Positions 46,448-55,526 are shown, counted from the first letter of the stretch. The stretch is 64,000 nt of DNA from Streptomyces sp. NBC_00704 (GCF_036226605.1 NZ_CP109000.1:4584501-4648500); one strand, 5' to 3'. Numbers and translations are program-made. Notes: generated from the sequence alone by a model not told the origin.

Positions 46448-47227
46448 TCAGCGGGCGTCTTCCGGCAGGAGGCGGGCGAGGGTGCGGACGGCCCGGTACT
46501 GGAGCGTTTTGATGGCGCCCTCGTTCTTGCCCATCACACGAGCGGTCTCGGCGACGGAGAGGCCCTGAAGGAACCGGAGCGTCACGCACTCCTGCTGCTG
46601 GGGGTTGAGTCGGCGCACCGCGTCGAGCAGTGCGGCGTTGGAGAGGGACTCCAGGACGGAGTCCTCGGGTGAGCGCTCGACCTCGTTGGCGTCGAGCATC
46701 TCGCCGGTGGTCACCTCCAGCCGGAAACGGCTCGACTTGAAGTGGTCGGCGACGAGGTTGCGGGCGATGGTGACGAGCCAGGCGCCGAAGTCGCGGCCCT
46801 GCCAGGTGAACGTCCCGATGCGACGCAGGGCGCGCAGGAACGTCTCGCTGGTGAGGTCCTCGGCTGTCGCCTTGCCGCCCACGCGGTAGTAGATGTAGCG
46901 GTACACGGTGTCGCTGTACTGGTCGTACAGCCGCCCGAAGGCGTCGGCCTCGCCGGCCTGTGCGCGTTCGACGAGATCCATCATCCGGGCGCTGTCGCTG
47001 TCGGCGGCCGGTCGGCGGGCGGTGGTCGCGCCGGTCGGGCGTCCTCTTCTGCCGACCGCGGCGCTGCCTTCTGCCAGTGCATAGCACGGGCCCGCCGGAG
47101 CGGCTGTGGCGAAGGCGGGGACGGCGTACGCGGTGGGGACGAAGCCGCGCAACAGGTCCTGGACCGTAGCGACCGTTGCGCGCAGCGTAGCCAGGCCCGA
47201 GGTGTCAACCCCGACGTGTGGGTACAC
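46448..47227 (-). CDS. bldN: ECF sigma factor BldN
   Basis: A 259-residue developmental sigma factor required for aerial hyphae, controlling chaplin and rodlin genes and bldM. It has the N-terminal extension of about 80 residues that is removed by proteolysis in S. coelicolor (MYPHVGVDTSGLATLRATVA). Region 2 follows, with FGRLYDQYSDTVYRYIYYRV, AEDLTSETFLRALRRIGTF and DFGAWLVTIARNLVADHF, then region 4 LNPQQQECVTLRFLQGLSV with AETARVMGKNEGAIKTLQYR. The GTG at 47227 gives the known length. rsbN lies directly downstream. Confidence 0.96.
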   Translation of the reverse strand: MYPHVGVDTSGLATLRATVATVQDLLRGFVPTAYAVPAFATAAPAGPCYALAEGSAAVGRRGRPTGATTARRPAADSDSARMMDLVERAQAGEADAFGRLYDQYSDTVYRYIYYRVGGKATAEDLTSETFLRALRRIGTFTWQGRDFGAWLVTIARNLVADHFKSSRFRLEVTTGEMLDANEVERSPEDSVLESLSNAALLDAVRRLNPQQQECVTLRFLQGLSVAETARVMGKNEGAIKTLQYRAVRTLARLLPEDAR

Positions 47228-47653
47228 GGGACTCCCAGAGGCAGAGCTTCCATCACGTGCAGTGCGGAACCTTTCACCCGTCGTGACGACGGGAGGGGTG
47301 CCGGAATGCGTCTGAGGAGAATAACGCTTCGTACAGGCCCTGCTACACCGAGTTGCTCAAATCATCGATTACGTCGCTTCTGTGGCCTATTGGCGCTCGA
47401 TCAAGTCACGCAAGATGAACGATTGTTGACTGAATTGGTTCGGGTTTCGGGTCGGTCCGGGGCGTGTTGTGGCTGTCCGCGGACAACAGGACTGCGTGTG
47501 GGGTTACGGGGGTACGGCCGTTGGATTGGCCGGGTTTGCTCGTGGGTGTGGAGTGTTGTCGGGCGCAATGACGAAGCGGCCGGGCGATTGTCGTACCGCC
47601 GCGGCCGCTTCCGCCGTTCTCCGTGCCCGTCGTTCTCCGGGCCCGCCGCTCGC
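47228..47653. promoter_or_regulatory. bldN upstream region with 17-bp palindrome
   Basis: A 426-base gene-less interval. CCCGTCGTGACGACGGG (47277-47293) is a perfect palindrome 50 bases before the bldN start. A stretch at about 47320-47450 is much poorer in G+C than the surroundings, as is common at developmental promoters; promoter hexamers are not certain. BldD-type control is known for bldN, but I see no unambiguous BldD box. Confidence 0.5.
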
Positions 47654-48589
47654 CTACCGGCGCCGCCGGTGCAGGGCGATGGCCGCCGCGGTGCCGCCCG
47701 CGACCGCGCCCACGCCCGCCGCCGCCGGGATGCCCACCTTCGCCGCCTTGCGGCCGGTGCGGTAGTCGCGCAGCCGCCAGTCCAGGGTGCGGGCGTGCTT
47801 GCGCAGCTTGGCGTCGGGGTTGATGGCGTAGGGGTGGCCGACCAGGGACAGCATCGGGATGTCGTTGTGGGAGTCGCTGTAGGCGGCGCAGCGCGAGAGG
47901 TCCAGGTTCTCCGCGGCCGCGAGCGCGCGCACCGCCTCGGCCTTCGCGGGCCCGTGCAGCGGTTCGCCGACGAGCTTGCCGGTGTAGACGCCGTCGACCG
48001 ACTCGGCGACCGTGCCGAGCGCGCCGGTGAGGCCGAGGCGGCGGGCGATCACCTGGGCGATCTCCACCGGGGCCGCCGTGACCAGCCACACCTTCTGGCC
48101 GGCGTCGAGGTGGGCCTGGGCGAGGGCGCGGGTGCCCGGCCAGATGCGCTCGGCCATGTACTCGTCGTAGATCTCCTCGCCGATCGACATCAGCTCGGAG
48201 ACGCGGTGGCCCTGCACGATGGACAGCGCCGAGTCGCGGGCCTCCTGCATGTGCTCGGGGTCCTCGACGCCGGCCAGCCGGAACCAGGCCTGCTGCCAGG
48301 CGAAGCGGACCAGGTCCTGGGTCTCGAAGAACTTCCGTTTGTACAGGCCGCGGCCGAAGTGGAAGAGCGCCGCGCCCTGCATGACGGTGTTGTCGAGGTC
48401 GAAGAAGGCGGCGGCCAGCGCGTCGCCGTGCACCGGGAACTGCGGCTCCCGGGCGGAAGCGTCCGGGGCGTCCTGGGAGTCCAGGGCCTGGGTGGACTTG
48501 CGGGCTGCCTCCGCCGAGGCCTCGCCTGCCAACACGCTCCGCGCCGTGGCGGAGCGCCTACGGGGGGTGAGCCATCCTAGAGCGGCCAT
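47654..48589 (-). CDS. HAD-superfamily IB phosphatase
   Basis: A 311-residue protein. Motif I AAFFDLDNTVMQGAALFHFG starts at about residue 57; LVTAAPVEIAQVIARRLG and YSDSHNDIPMLSLVGHPYAINPD supply motifs II and IV. This matches the HAD-IB (SerB/CicA-like) class that includes phosphoserine and 1-acyl-glycerol phosphatases. The N-terminal 50 residues are Ala/Ser/Arg-rich, and the C-terminus ends in a hydrophobic segment (IPAAAGVGAVAGGTAAAIAL) plus a basic tail, suggesting membrane attachment. ATG at 48589 without a ribosome site. Confidence 0.9.
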   Translation of the reverse strand: MAALGWLTPRRRSATARSVLAGEASAEAARKSTQALDSQDAPDASAREPQFPVHGDALAAAFFDLDNTVMQGAALFHFGRGLYKRKFFETQDLVRFAWQQAWFRLAGVEDPEHMQEARDSALSIVQGHRVSELMSIGEEIYDEYMAERIWPGTRALAQAHLDAGQKVWLVTAAPVEIAQVIARRLGLTGALGTVAESVDGVYTGKLVGEPLHGPAKAEAVRALAAAENLDLSRCAAYSDSHNDIPMLSLVGHPYAINPDAKLRKHARTLDWRLRDYRTGRKAAKVGIPAAAGVGAVAGGTAAAIALHRRRR

Positions 48590-48691
48590 GGCGTGAGCAT
48601 AGCCATTGTGTTCGGCGGTTCCGGATCGGAGAGGTTCGAAGGAGGTGAACTCGCCGGGGCCACGCCGTGGAGAAAGCGCGAGAATGGCGGT

Positions 48692-48964
48692 ATGAGTCCC
48701 CTCTTTCGACGCAAGGCCGGGCCGGGCGACCGGTCGGTCACGCTGATCCGCAAGTCCGGCTGCCATCTGTGCGACGACGCCGAGCGGGTGGTCGACAAGG
48801 TCTGCGCGGAGCTCGGCGTGCCCTGGGAACAGAAGGACATCGCCGACGACCGGGAGCTGTACGACCGGTACTGGGAGCAGATTCCGGTCGTCCTCGTGGA
48901 CGGCAGACAGCACACGTTCTGGCGGGTGGACGAGGACCGGCTGCGCGGGGAGCTGACCGGCTGA
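48692..48964 (+). CDS. Glutaredoxin-like protein (DUF836)
   Basis: A 90-residue thioredoxin-fold protein. SVTLIRKSGCHLCDDAERVV has the CxxC redox motif at about residues 21-24, and QIPVVLVDGRQHTFWRVDEDRL has the cis-Pro strand. It is of the YruB/DUF836 type. ATG at 48692; the frame is open to a GTG at 48593, so a longer form is possible. It precedes the rex operon by 250 bases. A redox role next to Rex is suggestive only. Confidence 0.88.
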   Translation: MSPLFRRKAGPGDRSVTLIRKSGCHLCDDAERVVDKVCAELGVPWEQKDIADDRELYDRYWEQIPVVLVDGRQHTFWRVDEDRLRGELTG

Positions 48965-49120
48965 GGAACTGACCGAGCAGTACAAGGGGCGCCGAACGTC
49001 GCTTAGGATCGATGGTGGTTCGGACGCGGGGGCGGGATTCACGAGGAGAGTGGCGGTTTTGCCCCCTGGAATGACGCGCGTGACCCCGGTCACGTTGGCC
49101 GGGCAAATCGGACACCATCT

Positions 49121-49149
49121 TTGTGCACGCGTTCACAAAGACATAGCCT
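49121..49149 (+). promoter_or_regulatory. Rex operator (ROP) and rex promoter
   Basis: TTGTGCACGCGTTCACAA (49121-49138) matches the Rex operator TTGTGAACNNNTTCACAA apart from one base. It overlaps a promoter with TTGTGC (49121-49126), a 17-base spacer and TAGCCT (49144-49149). Rex binding here would block the promoter, giving autoregulation and redox control of haem synthesis genes. Confidence 0.9.
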
Positions 49150-49214
49150 GCTGTCGACGGGGCGGTCTGGGAACGTACGACCGCCCACAGCCCCGCTCTA
49201 CCCGCAGGAGCACC

Positions 49215-49982
49215 GTGGCAACTGGCCGAACTCACCGACCGGCGACCCGTGGCCGAGGGATTCCCGAGGCCACCGTCGCCCGCCTTCCGCTGTACCTCCG
49301 CGCGCTGACCGCACTGTCGGAGCGCTCGGTGCCCACGGTCTCCTCCGAGGAGCTCGCGGCCGCGGCGGGGGTCAACTCCGCCAAGCTGCGCAAGGACTTC
49401 TCCTACCTCGGTTCCTACGGCACGCGGGGCGTCGGCTACGACGTCGAGTATCTCGTCTACCAGATCTCCCGTGAACTGGGGCTCACCCAGGACTGGCCGG
49501 TAGTGATCGTCGGCATCGGAAACCTCGGCGCGGCGCTCGCCAACTACGGCGGCTTCGCCTCGCGCGGCTTCCGCGTCGCGGCGCTCATCGACGCCGACCC
49601 CGCCATGGCCGGCAAGCAGGTCGCCGGGATCGCCGTCCAGCACAGCGACGGCCTGGAGAAGATCATCTCCGACAACGGGGTCTCCATCGGCGTCATCACC
49701 ACCCCGCCGTCCGTGGCCCAGCAGGTCTGCGACCGGCTCGTGGCCGCCGGCGTCACCTCCATCCTGAACTTCGCGCCGACCGTGCTGTCCGTGCCGGACG
49801 GCGTCGACGTGCGCAAGGTCGACCTCTCGATCGAGCTCCAGATCCTCGCCTTCCACGAGCAGCGCAAGGCCGGCGAGGAGGCCGCCCTCAACGAGGCAGC
49901 CGCCCTGTCCGCGTCCGCCGGCCGCGGCGACTCCACCGACCAGGGACCCGACGGGGACGTGCCCGCCGTGATGCCGGCATGA
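49215..49982 (+). CDS. rex: Redox-sensing repressor Rex
   Basis: A 255-residue dimeric repressor that senses the NADH/NAD+ ratio. The N-terminal winged helix (about 20-85, VSSEELAAAAGVNSAKLRKDFSYLG) binds ROP sites; the Rossmann domain starts VVIVGIGNLGAALANY (97-112), and the C-terminal helix (LAFHEQRK) swaps between subunits. A disordered tail ends the chain. The GTG at 49215 follows CAGGAG; upstream frame is open but not coding-like. It is the first gene of rex-hemA-hemC-hemD, overlapping hemA by ATGA. When NADH rises, Rex leaves DNA and the operon is expressed. Confidence 0.96.
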   Translation: MATGRTHRPATRGRGIPEATVARLPLYLRALTALSERSVPTVSSEELAAAAGVNSAKLRKDFSYLGSYGTRGVGYDVEYLVYQISRELGLTQDWPVVIVGIGNLGAALANYGGFASRGFRVAALIDADPAMAGKQVAGIAVQHSDGLEKIISDNGVSIGVITTPPSVAQQVCDRLVAAGVTSILNFAPTVLSVPDGVDVRKVDLSIELQILAFHEQRKAGEEAALNEAAALSASAGRGDSTDQGPDGDVPAVMPA

Positions 49983-51697
49983 GTCTCCTCGTCGTCGGAC
50001 TGAGCCACCGCAGCGCTCCCGTGAGCGTGCTGGAGCGGGCGTCGCTGTCCGCGGACGCCCAGTCCAAGCTGCTCCAGGACACCGTCGCCGCCGAGCCCGC
50101 CGCCGAGGCCGCCGTCCTCGCCACCTGCAACCGGATCGAGCTGTACGCCGACGTGGACAAGTTCCACGCGGGCGTCGCCGAGCTGTCCACGCTGCTCGCC
50201 CAGCACAGCGGGGTCGGCCTGGAGGAGCTCACTCCCTATCTCTACGTGCACTACGAGGACCGCGCCGTCCACCACTTCTTCTCGGTGGCCTGCGGACTGG
50301 ACTCCATGGTCGTCGGCGAGGGCCAGATCCTCGGGCAGATCAAGGACGCCCTGGCCCGCGCGCAGGAGCTGCACACCGCCGGACGGCTGCTGAACGACCT
50401 GTTCCAGCAGGCCCTGCGGGTCGGCAAGCGCGCCCACTCCGAGACCGGCATCGACCGCGCCGGGCAGTCCCTGGTCACCTTCGGCCTGGAGCAGCTGGCC
50501 GCGGGCGGGGACGTGCGGGACTGGGCGCGGGGCAAGCGCGCCCTCGTGATCGGCGCGGGATCCATGTCGTCGCTGGCCGCCGCCACCCTGGCGCGCGCCG
50601 GGGTCGCCGAGGTCGTCGTCGCCAACCGCACCCTGGACCGCGCCGAGCGGCTCACCCGGATACTGGCCGAGGCCGACGGCGGACACGTGTCGGCCCGCGC
50701 GGTACCGATGGAGTCGGTGCCGGCCGAGCTGACACGTGCCGACGTGGCCGTCTCCTGCACCGGGGCCACGGGCCTGGTCCTGACGGCGGAGTCGGTCGCG
50801 GCGGCGGTCGAGGGCCGCACCGGCGCGCCCGTCGCCTTCGACGAGGAGGCCGCCCCGGCCGGTGAACGGCCGCTGCCGGCCGCCTCCGCGGGCAGCGACG
50901 ACAACTGCCCGCTCGACCTGGCCGCCGTCCAGCAGTCCGGGGTGCAGCGCGACGGGTTCTCCGTGATCGGGGAGGCCGCCGTCGCCGGCATGGACGCCGC
51001 CACGCTGGAGCAGCACGCCGCCTGGGTCGACAACGCCACCGTCGACCGGCGGCTCGCCGGCCGGCGCGGTCCCGAGGCCGACGCCGAGCTGATCGCCGCG
51101 CTCGCCGCGACCGCCGCCGCCGTCGGCCGCATCCCCGAGCGCCGCACACCCGAGCCGGTCGCCGCGCTCGTCCGGCCGCAGCCGGTGCTCTTCCTGCTCG
51201 ACCTGGCGATGCCGCGGGACGTCGACGCGGCCGCCCACCGCCTCGCCGGGGTGCGGCTCGTCGACATCGAGTCGCTCTCCGAGGCCTCGGCCGACGCGCC
51301 GATGGCCGCCGACGTCGACCAGGTGCGGCGGATCGTCGCCGACGAGGTCGCCGCGTTCGGGGCGGCGCAGCGGGCCGCGCACATCACGCCGACCGTGGTC
51401 GCGCTGCGCGCCATGGCCGCCGACGTGGTGGCCGGCGAGATCGCCCGGCTCGACGGGCGGCTGCCCGGCCTGGACGACAGGCACCGCGCCGAGATCACCC
51501 AGACCGTGAAGCGCGTCGTCGACAAGCTGCTGCACGCGCCGACCGTGCGGGTCAAGCAGCTCGCCGCCGAACCCGGCGGCGCCGGGTACGCGGACGCGCT
51601 GCGGACTCTGTTCGACCTCGACCAGGAGACGGTGGCCGCCGTGTCCCGGGCCGAGGACAGCACCGAGAAGACATCAGAGAACCGAGGGCCGGCATGA
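49979..51697 (+). CDS. hemA: Glutamyl-tRNA reductase HemA
   Basis: A 572-residue enzyme, the first step of the C5 pathway to haem. Catalytic Cys50 is in LATCNRIELY; GEGQILGQIKDAL and the NADPH motif ALVIGAGSMSSLAAATLAR follow. The protein is about 120 residues longer than most: residues about 275-395 (after VAVSCTGATG, up to VLFLLDLAMPRD) form an Ala/Asp/Glu-rich insertion in the NADPH domain, as in other Streptomyces. Starts within the rex stop (ATGA) and ends within the hemC start. Confidence 0.96.
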   Translation: MSLLVVGLSHRSAPVSVLERASLSADAQSKLLQDTVAAEPAAEAAVLATCNRIELYADVDKFHAGVAELSTLLAQHSGVGLEELTPYLYVHYEDRAVHHFFSVACGLDSMVVGEGQILGQIKDALARAQELHTAGRLLNDLFQQALRVGKRAHSETGIDRAGQSLVTFGLEQLAAGGDVRDWARGKRALVIGAGSMSSLAAATLARAGVAEVVVANRTLDRAERLTRILAEADGGHVSARAVPMESVPAELTRADVAVSCTGATGLVLTAESVAAAVEGRTGAPVAFDEEAAPAGERPLPAASAGSDDNCPLDLAAVQQSGVQRDGFSVIGEAAVAGMDAATLEQHAAWVDNATVDRRLAGRRGPEADAELIAALAATAAAVGRIPERRTPEPVAALVRPQPVLFLLDLAMPRDVDAAAHRLAGVRLVDIESLSEASADAPMAADVDQVRRIVADEVAAFGAAQRAAHITPTVVALRAMAADVVAGEIARLDGRLPGLDDRHRAEITQTVKRVVDKLLHAPTVRVKQLAAEPGGAGYADALRTLFDLDQETVAAVSRAEDSTEKTSENRGPA

Positions 51698-52662
51698 GCG
51701 GCATGAGTACGAAGGCACTGAGACTGGGGACGAGGCGGAGCAGACTCGCCATGGCCCAGTCCGGGCAGGTCGCGGAGGCCGTGAGCCAGGTGACCGGGCG
51801 GCCCGTGGAGCTCGTCGAGATCACCACCTACGGCGACGTGTCCCGTGAGCACCTCGCGCAGATCGGCGGCACGGGCGTCTTCGTGACCGCGCTGCGCGAC
51901 GCGCTGGCCAAGGGTGAGGTCGACTTCGCGGTTCACTCGCTGAAGGACCTCCCCACCACCCAGCCCGAGGACCTGGTGCTGGCCGCCGTGCCGGTGCGCG
52001 AGGACCCGCGCGACGCGATCGTCGCCCGGGACGCGCTGAAGTTCACCGACCTGCCGCGCGGGGCGCGCATAGGCACCGGCTCGCCGCGCCGCATGGCGCA
52101 GCTGAACGCGTACGCGCGCAGCCACGGGCTGGACATACAGACCGTGCCGATACGCGGGAACGTCGACACCCGCATCGGGTACGTGCACGACGGCGAGCTG
52201 GACGCGGTGGTGCTGGCCGCGGCCGGCCTGAGCCGCATCGGCCGCCTCGACGAGGTCACCGACTTCCTGTCGATAGACACGGTTCTGCCCGCTCCCGGCC
52301 AGGGAGCACTGGCGATCGAATGCGCCGCGCACGACGCGTCGCTGATCTCCGCGCTCGGCGCGCTCGACGACCCGTTCACCCGGGTCGCCGTGACCGCCGA
52401 ACGGTCCCTGCTCGCCGCCCTGGAGGCCGGCTGCAGCGCCCCTGTGGGCGCACTGGCCGACCTCCTGGCCGACGGGCAGATTGTCAACGAAATGCGCCTG
52501 CGGGGCGTCGTCGGGACTCCCGACGGCTCTCGCACGGTGCAGCTGTCCACCACCGGTCCCGTGCCCGAGACGCACGACGGGGCGATGGCGCTCGGTCGCG
52601 AACTCGCCGCCGAGATGCTCGCCCAGGGCGCGGCCGGTCTGATGGGGGAGCAAGCACAGTGA
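51694..52662 (+). CDS. hemC: Porphobilinogen deaminase HemC
   Basis: A 322-residue enzyme that joins four porphobilinogens into hydroxymethylbilane. LGTRRSRLAMAQSG, HSLKDLPTTQPEDL, GTGSPRRMAQL and IRGNVDTRIGYV are the substrate-binding blocks; the dipyrromethane cofactor attaches to Cys247 in EAGCSAPVGA. It overlaps hemA (ATGA) and hemD (GTGA). A second ATG three codons in is an alternative start. Confidence 0.96.
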   Translation: MSGMSTKALRLGTRRSRLAMAQSGQVAEAVSQVTGRPVELVEITTYGDVSREHLAQIGGTGVFVTALRDALAKGEVDFAVHSLKDLPTTQPEDLVLAAVPVREDPRDAIVARDALKFTDLPRGARIGTGSPRRMAQLNAYARSHGLDIQTVPIRGNVDTRIGYVHDGELDAVVLAAAGLSRIGRLDEVTDFLSIDTVLPAPGQGALAIECAAHDASLISALGALDDPFTRVAVTAERSLLAALEAGCSAPVGALADLLADGQIVNEMRLRGVVGTPDGSRTVQLSTTGPVPETHDGAMALGRELAAEMLAQGAAGLMGEQAQ

Positions 52663-54365
52663 GCCCCACCGCCCTTCCAGCCGCTGGCCTCGAACACGGG
52701 CACGTCACCTTCCTGGGTGCCGGACCCGGGGATCCGGGACTGCTGACTCTGCGCGCCGTGGAGGCGCTGGCGCACGCGGACGTCCTCGTCGCCGAGCACG
52801 AGGTGCTCGACGTCGTGCGGACGCACGCCAGGCCCGGCGTCGCCGTCGTGCACGCGGACGCGAGTCCTTCTCCGGACTCCGCCGCGGGCACGGGCACGCC
52901 GTTCCCGACGCTCGTTGACGGCACGTCAACAACCGCTGAGACACCCGCTGTGCGCGATGCCGCACATCTTGTCATGGAGGCCGCGCGGGGCGGCAGGCGG
53001 GTCGTCCGTGCGGTGTCCGGGGACCCCGGACTCGACGCGTACGCGGCGGAGGAGATGCTCGCGTGCGCCGCCGCCGGCGTCCCCTTCGAGGTCGTGCCCG
53101 GCGTCGCGGCCGCGGTCGGCGTGCCCGCGTACGCCGGTGTGCCGCTGCGCGACGCGCAGGGCGCGGACGTCCGCTTCGTCGACGCGCGCACCGCCTCGGA
53201 CCGCTGCTGGACCGAGGTCGGCGCGTCCGACGGCACGGTCGTGGTGTCGACGACCCTCGACTCCGTGGCCGCGGCCGCGGGGGAGCTGGTCTCGGCGGGC
53301 CGCAAGCCCGACACCCCGATGACGGTGACCGTCGCCGGCACGACGACCCGGCAGCGCACCTGGTCGGCGACGCTCGGCACCATCGCGCAGACCCTGAAGC
53401 AGGCCAAGGTGCTGCCCTCCCCGGAGGGCGGCCGGCCGGTCATAGCCGTGGTCGGTGAGCGTTCCGCCCCCGCCCAGCGCGACCAGCTGGCGTGGTTCGA
53501 GTCCAAGCCGCTGTTCGGCTGGAAGGTGCTCGTCCCGCGCACGAAGGAGCAGGCGGTCTCGCTCTCCGACCAGCTGCGGTCCTACGGGGCCGTGCCGCAC
53601 GAGGTGCCGACGATCGCCGTCGAGCCGCCGCGCACCCCCCAGCAGATGGAGCGCGCGGTCAAGGGCCTGGTGACGGGCCGCTACGAGTGGATCGCCTTCA
53701 CGTCCGTCAACGCCGTCAAGGCGGTGCGGGAGAAGTTCGAGGAGTACGGGCTCGACGCGCGCGCCTTCGCGGGCATCAAGGTGGCCGCGGTCGGCGAGCA
53801 GACGGCGAAGGCGCTGATCGCCTTCGGCGTGAAGCCCGACCTGGTGCCGAGCGGCGAGCAGTCGGCCGCCGGGCTGCTGGAGGACTGGCCGCCCTACGAC
53901 CCGGTCTTCGACCCGATCGACCGGGTGTTCCTGCCGCGCGCCGACATCGCCACCGAGACCCTGGTGGCCGGGCTCATCGAGCTGGGCTGGGAGGTCGACG
54001 ACGTCACCGCCTACCGGACCGTGCGGGCCTCGCCGCCGCCGGCCGAGACGCGGGAGGCGATCAAGGGCGGCGGCTTCGACGCGGTGCTCTTCACGTCGTC
54101 GTCCACCGTGCGCAACCTGGTCGGCATCGCCGGCAAGCCGCACAACGTCACGGTGATCGCCTGCATCGGCCCGGCGACCGCCAAGACGGCGGAGGAGCAC
54201 GGCCTGCGGGTCGACGTGATGGCTCCCGAGCCGTCCGTGCTCAAGCTGGCCGAGGCCCTGGCCGACTTCGGCCTGCGCCGCAGGGCGGCCGCGCGGGAGG
54301 CCGGCGACCCGGTGACCCGGCCGAGCGAGCGACGCCCGGGGGCGCGGCGCAGGCGGGCTACCTAG
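52659..54365 (+). CDS. hemD: Fused uroporphyrinogen-III methyltransferase / synthase
   Basis: A 568-residue fusion. The N-terminal half (about 1-255) is a CobA/SUMT-type methylase: VTFLGAGPGDPGLLTLRAVE, the GDP motif VSGDPGLDAYAAEEML and VPGVAAAVGVPAYAGVPL. The C-terminal half (about 275-530) is HemD: VLVPRTKEQAVSLSDQLRSYG, WIAFTSVNAVKAV, VAAVGEQTAKAL, VFLPRADIATETL and FDAVLFTSSSTVRNL. The SUMT half has many substitutions, including shortened loops, so its methylase activity is unsure; HemD function is clear. GTG start overlaps hemC. A terminator follows. Confidence 0.94.
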   Translation: MSPTALPAAGLEHGHVTFLGAGPGDPGLLTLRAVEALAHADVLVAEHEVLDVVRTHARPGVAVVHADASPSPDSAAGTGTPFPTLVDGTSTTAETPAVRDAAHLVMEAARGGRRVVRAVSGDPGLDAYAAEEMLACAAAGVPFEVVPGVAAAVGVPAYAGVPLRDAQGADVRFVDARTASDRCWTEVGASDGTVVVSTTLDSVAAAAGELVSAGRKPDTPMTVTVAGTTTRQRTWSATLGTIAQTLKQAKVLPSPEGGRPVIAVVGERSAPAQRDQLAWFESKPLFGWKVLVPRTKEQAVSLSDQLRSYGAVPHEVPTIAVEPPRTPQQMERAVKGLVTGRYEWIAFTSVNAVKAVREKFEEYGLDARAFAGIKVAAVGEQTAKALIAFGVKPDLVPSGEQSAAGLLEDWPPYDPVFDPIDRVFLPRADIATETLVAGLIELGWEVDDVTAYRTVRASPPPAETREAIKGGGFDAVLFTSSSTVRNLVGIAGKPHNVTVIACIGPATAKTAEEHGLRVDVMAPEPSVLKLAEALADFGLRRRAAAREAGDPVTRPSERRPGARRRRAT

Positions 54366-54418
54366 TCGCCCGTGCGTGGTCCGCCCCAGGGGCGCCTCGC
54401 CCTGAACGGCCTCTTGTG

Positions 54419-54451
54419 CGCCCCGCCGTCTCCGTCGGAGACGGCGGGGCG
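54419..54451 (+). terminator. Terminator of the rex-hem operon
   Basis: CGCCCCGCCGTCTCC and GGAGACGGCGGGGCG form a perfect 15-bp stem with a GTC loop, followed by TTCTCCTT, 54 bases after the hemD stop. It separates hemACD from hemB. Confidence 0.95.
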
Positions 54452-54513
54452 TTCTCCTTGCGCGAGCGCTTGGCTGGGCTCCGTCCGGGGCGAGCCCCAA
54501 GCCGGCGGCGAGG

Positions 54514-54693
54514 TCAGTGGTCGGACGCGTAGGGCAGGAACTCCGCCCAGGCGGTGGGGGTGAGGGTGAGGCGGGGGCCGACGGGGTTCTTGGAGTCGCG
54601 GACGAGGACGTGGCTCTCGTCGGGGATGGCCACCTCGACGCAGTCAGGGCCGCTGGACGTGCTGTAGCTGCTTTTTATCCACTCCAGCTTCAT
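54514..54693 (-). CDS. DUF397 protein
   Basis: A 59-residue protein of the DUF397 family: MKLEWIKSSYSTSSGPDCVE at the start, VRDSKNP in the middle and WAEFLPYASDH at the end. Such proteins are paired with XRE/DUF5753 regulators (WhiJ/AbaA type) and may act as partners or antidotes. The ATG at 54693 overlaps the stop of the regulator gene (ATGA), so they are coupled. Confidence 0.93.
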   Translation of the reverse strand: MKLEWIKSSYSTSSGPDCVEVAIPDESHVLVRDSKNPVGPRLTLTPTAWAEFLPYASDH

Positions 54694-55526
54694 GTTTCTC
54701 CAAGTACTTTCTCGACGAGGGCCGTCGACTCCCGAGGGCTGAGAGCCTGTGCCCGGATGATTCCATACTGGATGTCCAGGAGTTGCACCTCTTTCGGCTC
54801 AGCGATCACACGGCTGACGTGCACGACCTCGACGTGACCGACGGTCGTGCCGTCCGTCAGCCTGAGCAACCTGAACGACCCGTCGAGCCCCGAGTTCTCC
54901 TCGTGACCCAGAGGCAGCACCTGAAGGTCGACGTTGCCGAAATCCGCGACCGCCAACAGGTGTTCGAGTTGCGCGCGCATCACCATCTTGCCCCCGATGG
55001 GCCGACGGAGCGTCGACTCGCACTGGACAAAGCTGAAGACAGGCCGCGCCGTCGTGCCGTTGACGATCTCCTGCCGTGCCACCCGGGCCGCTACTTGCTG
55101 CTCCAACTGGTCAGCGGCGAACGGTGGCCGACGAGCGCTGAGCACCGCGCGCGCGTACTCCCTGGTCTGCAACAACCCATGAATCACCGAGTTGTTGTAC
55201 GCGCACAGCTCGACCGCGTCCGCCTCCAGCCTCTTCAGGTCCCGCACTTTCTTCGGGTACCGGACCTCCGCCAGGTCCTCCTTCAGCGCCGCGATCCTGC
55301 CGCCCGCCGACAGCACCTCGTCGGCGCGGTCCAGGTACTCGGGGCGCGGAATCCGCCGCCCGCGCTCCACGGAGGAGACCTGTTCCTCGCCGTACCCGAT
55401 GGCCGCCCCGAACTCGGCCTGGGTGAGGCCGGCCGACTCCCGCCACAGTTTCAGCTGCCGTTGGACGGTCCTCATCACCGCGCCGGCTTCGTCGTCGACC
55501 TCCGGTTCCGCGTCCCACCCGCTCAT
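54690..55526 (-). CDS. XRE-family regulator with DUF5753 domain (WhiJ-like)
   Basis: A 278-residue protein. The N-terminal helix-turn-helix lies at about 18-72 (LKLWRESAGLTQAEFGAAIGYGEEQVSSVERGRR); the remainder (LEADAVELCAYNNSVIHGLLQTREYARAVL ... LLDIQYGIIRAQALSPRES) is the DUF5753 domain. ATG at 55526 with GGAGG 9 bases upstream; a longer frame to 55586 is less likely. With the coupled DUF397 gene and the divergent ATPase gene it forms the three-part cassette found many times in Streptomyces genomes, including the whiJ locus that affects sporulation. Confidence 0.93.
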   Translation of the reverse strand: MSGWDAEPEVDDEAGAVMRTVQRQLKLWRESAGLTQAEFGAAIGYGEEQVSSVERGRRIPRPEYLDRADEVLSAGGRIAALKEDLAEVRYPKKVRDLKRLEADAVELCAYNNSVIHGLLQTREYARAVLSARRPPFAADQLEQQVAARVARQEIVNGTTARPVFSFVQCESTLRRPIGGKMVMRAQLEHLLAVADFGNVDLQVLPLGHEENSGLDGSFRLLRLTDGTTVGHVEVVHVSRVIAEPKEVQLLDIQYGIIRAQALSPRESTALVEKVLGET

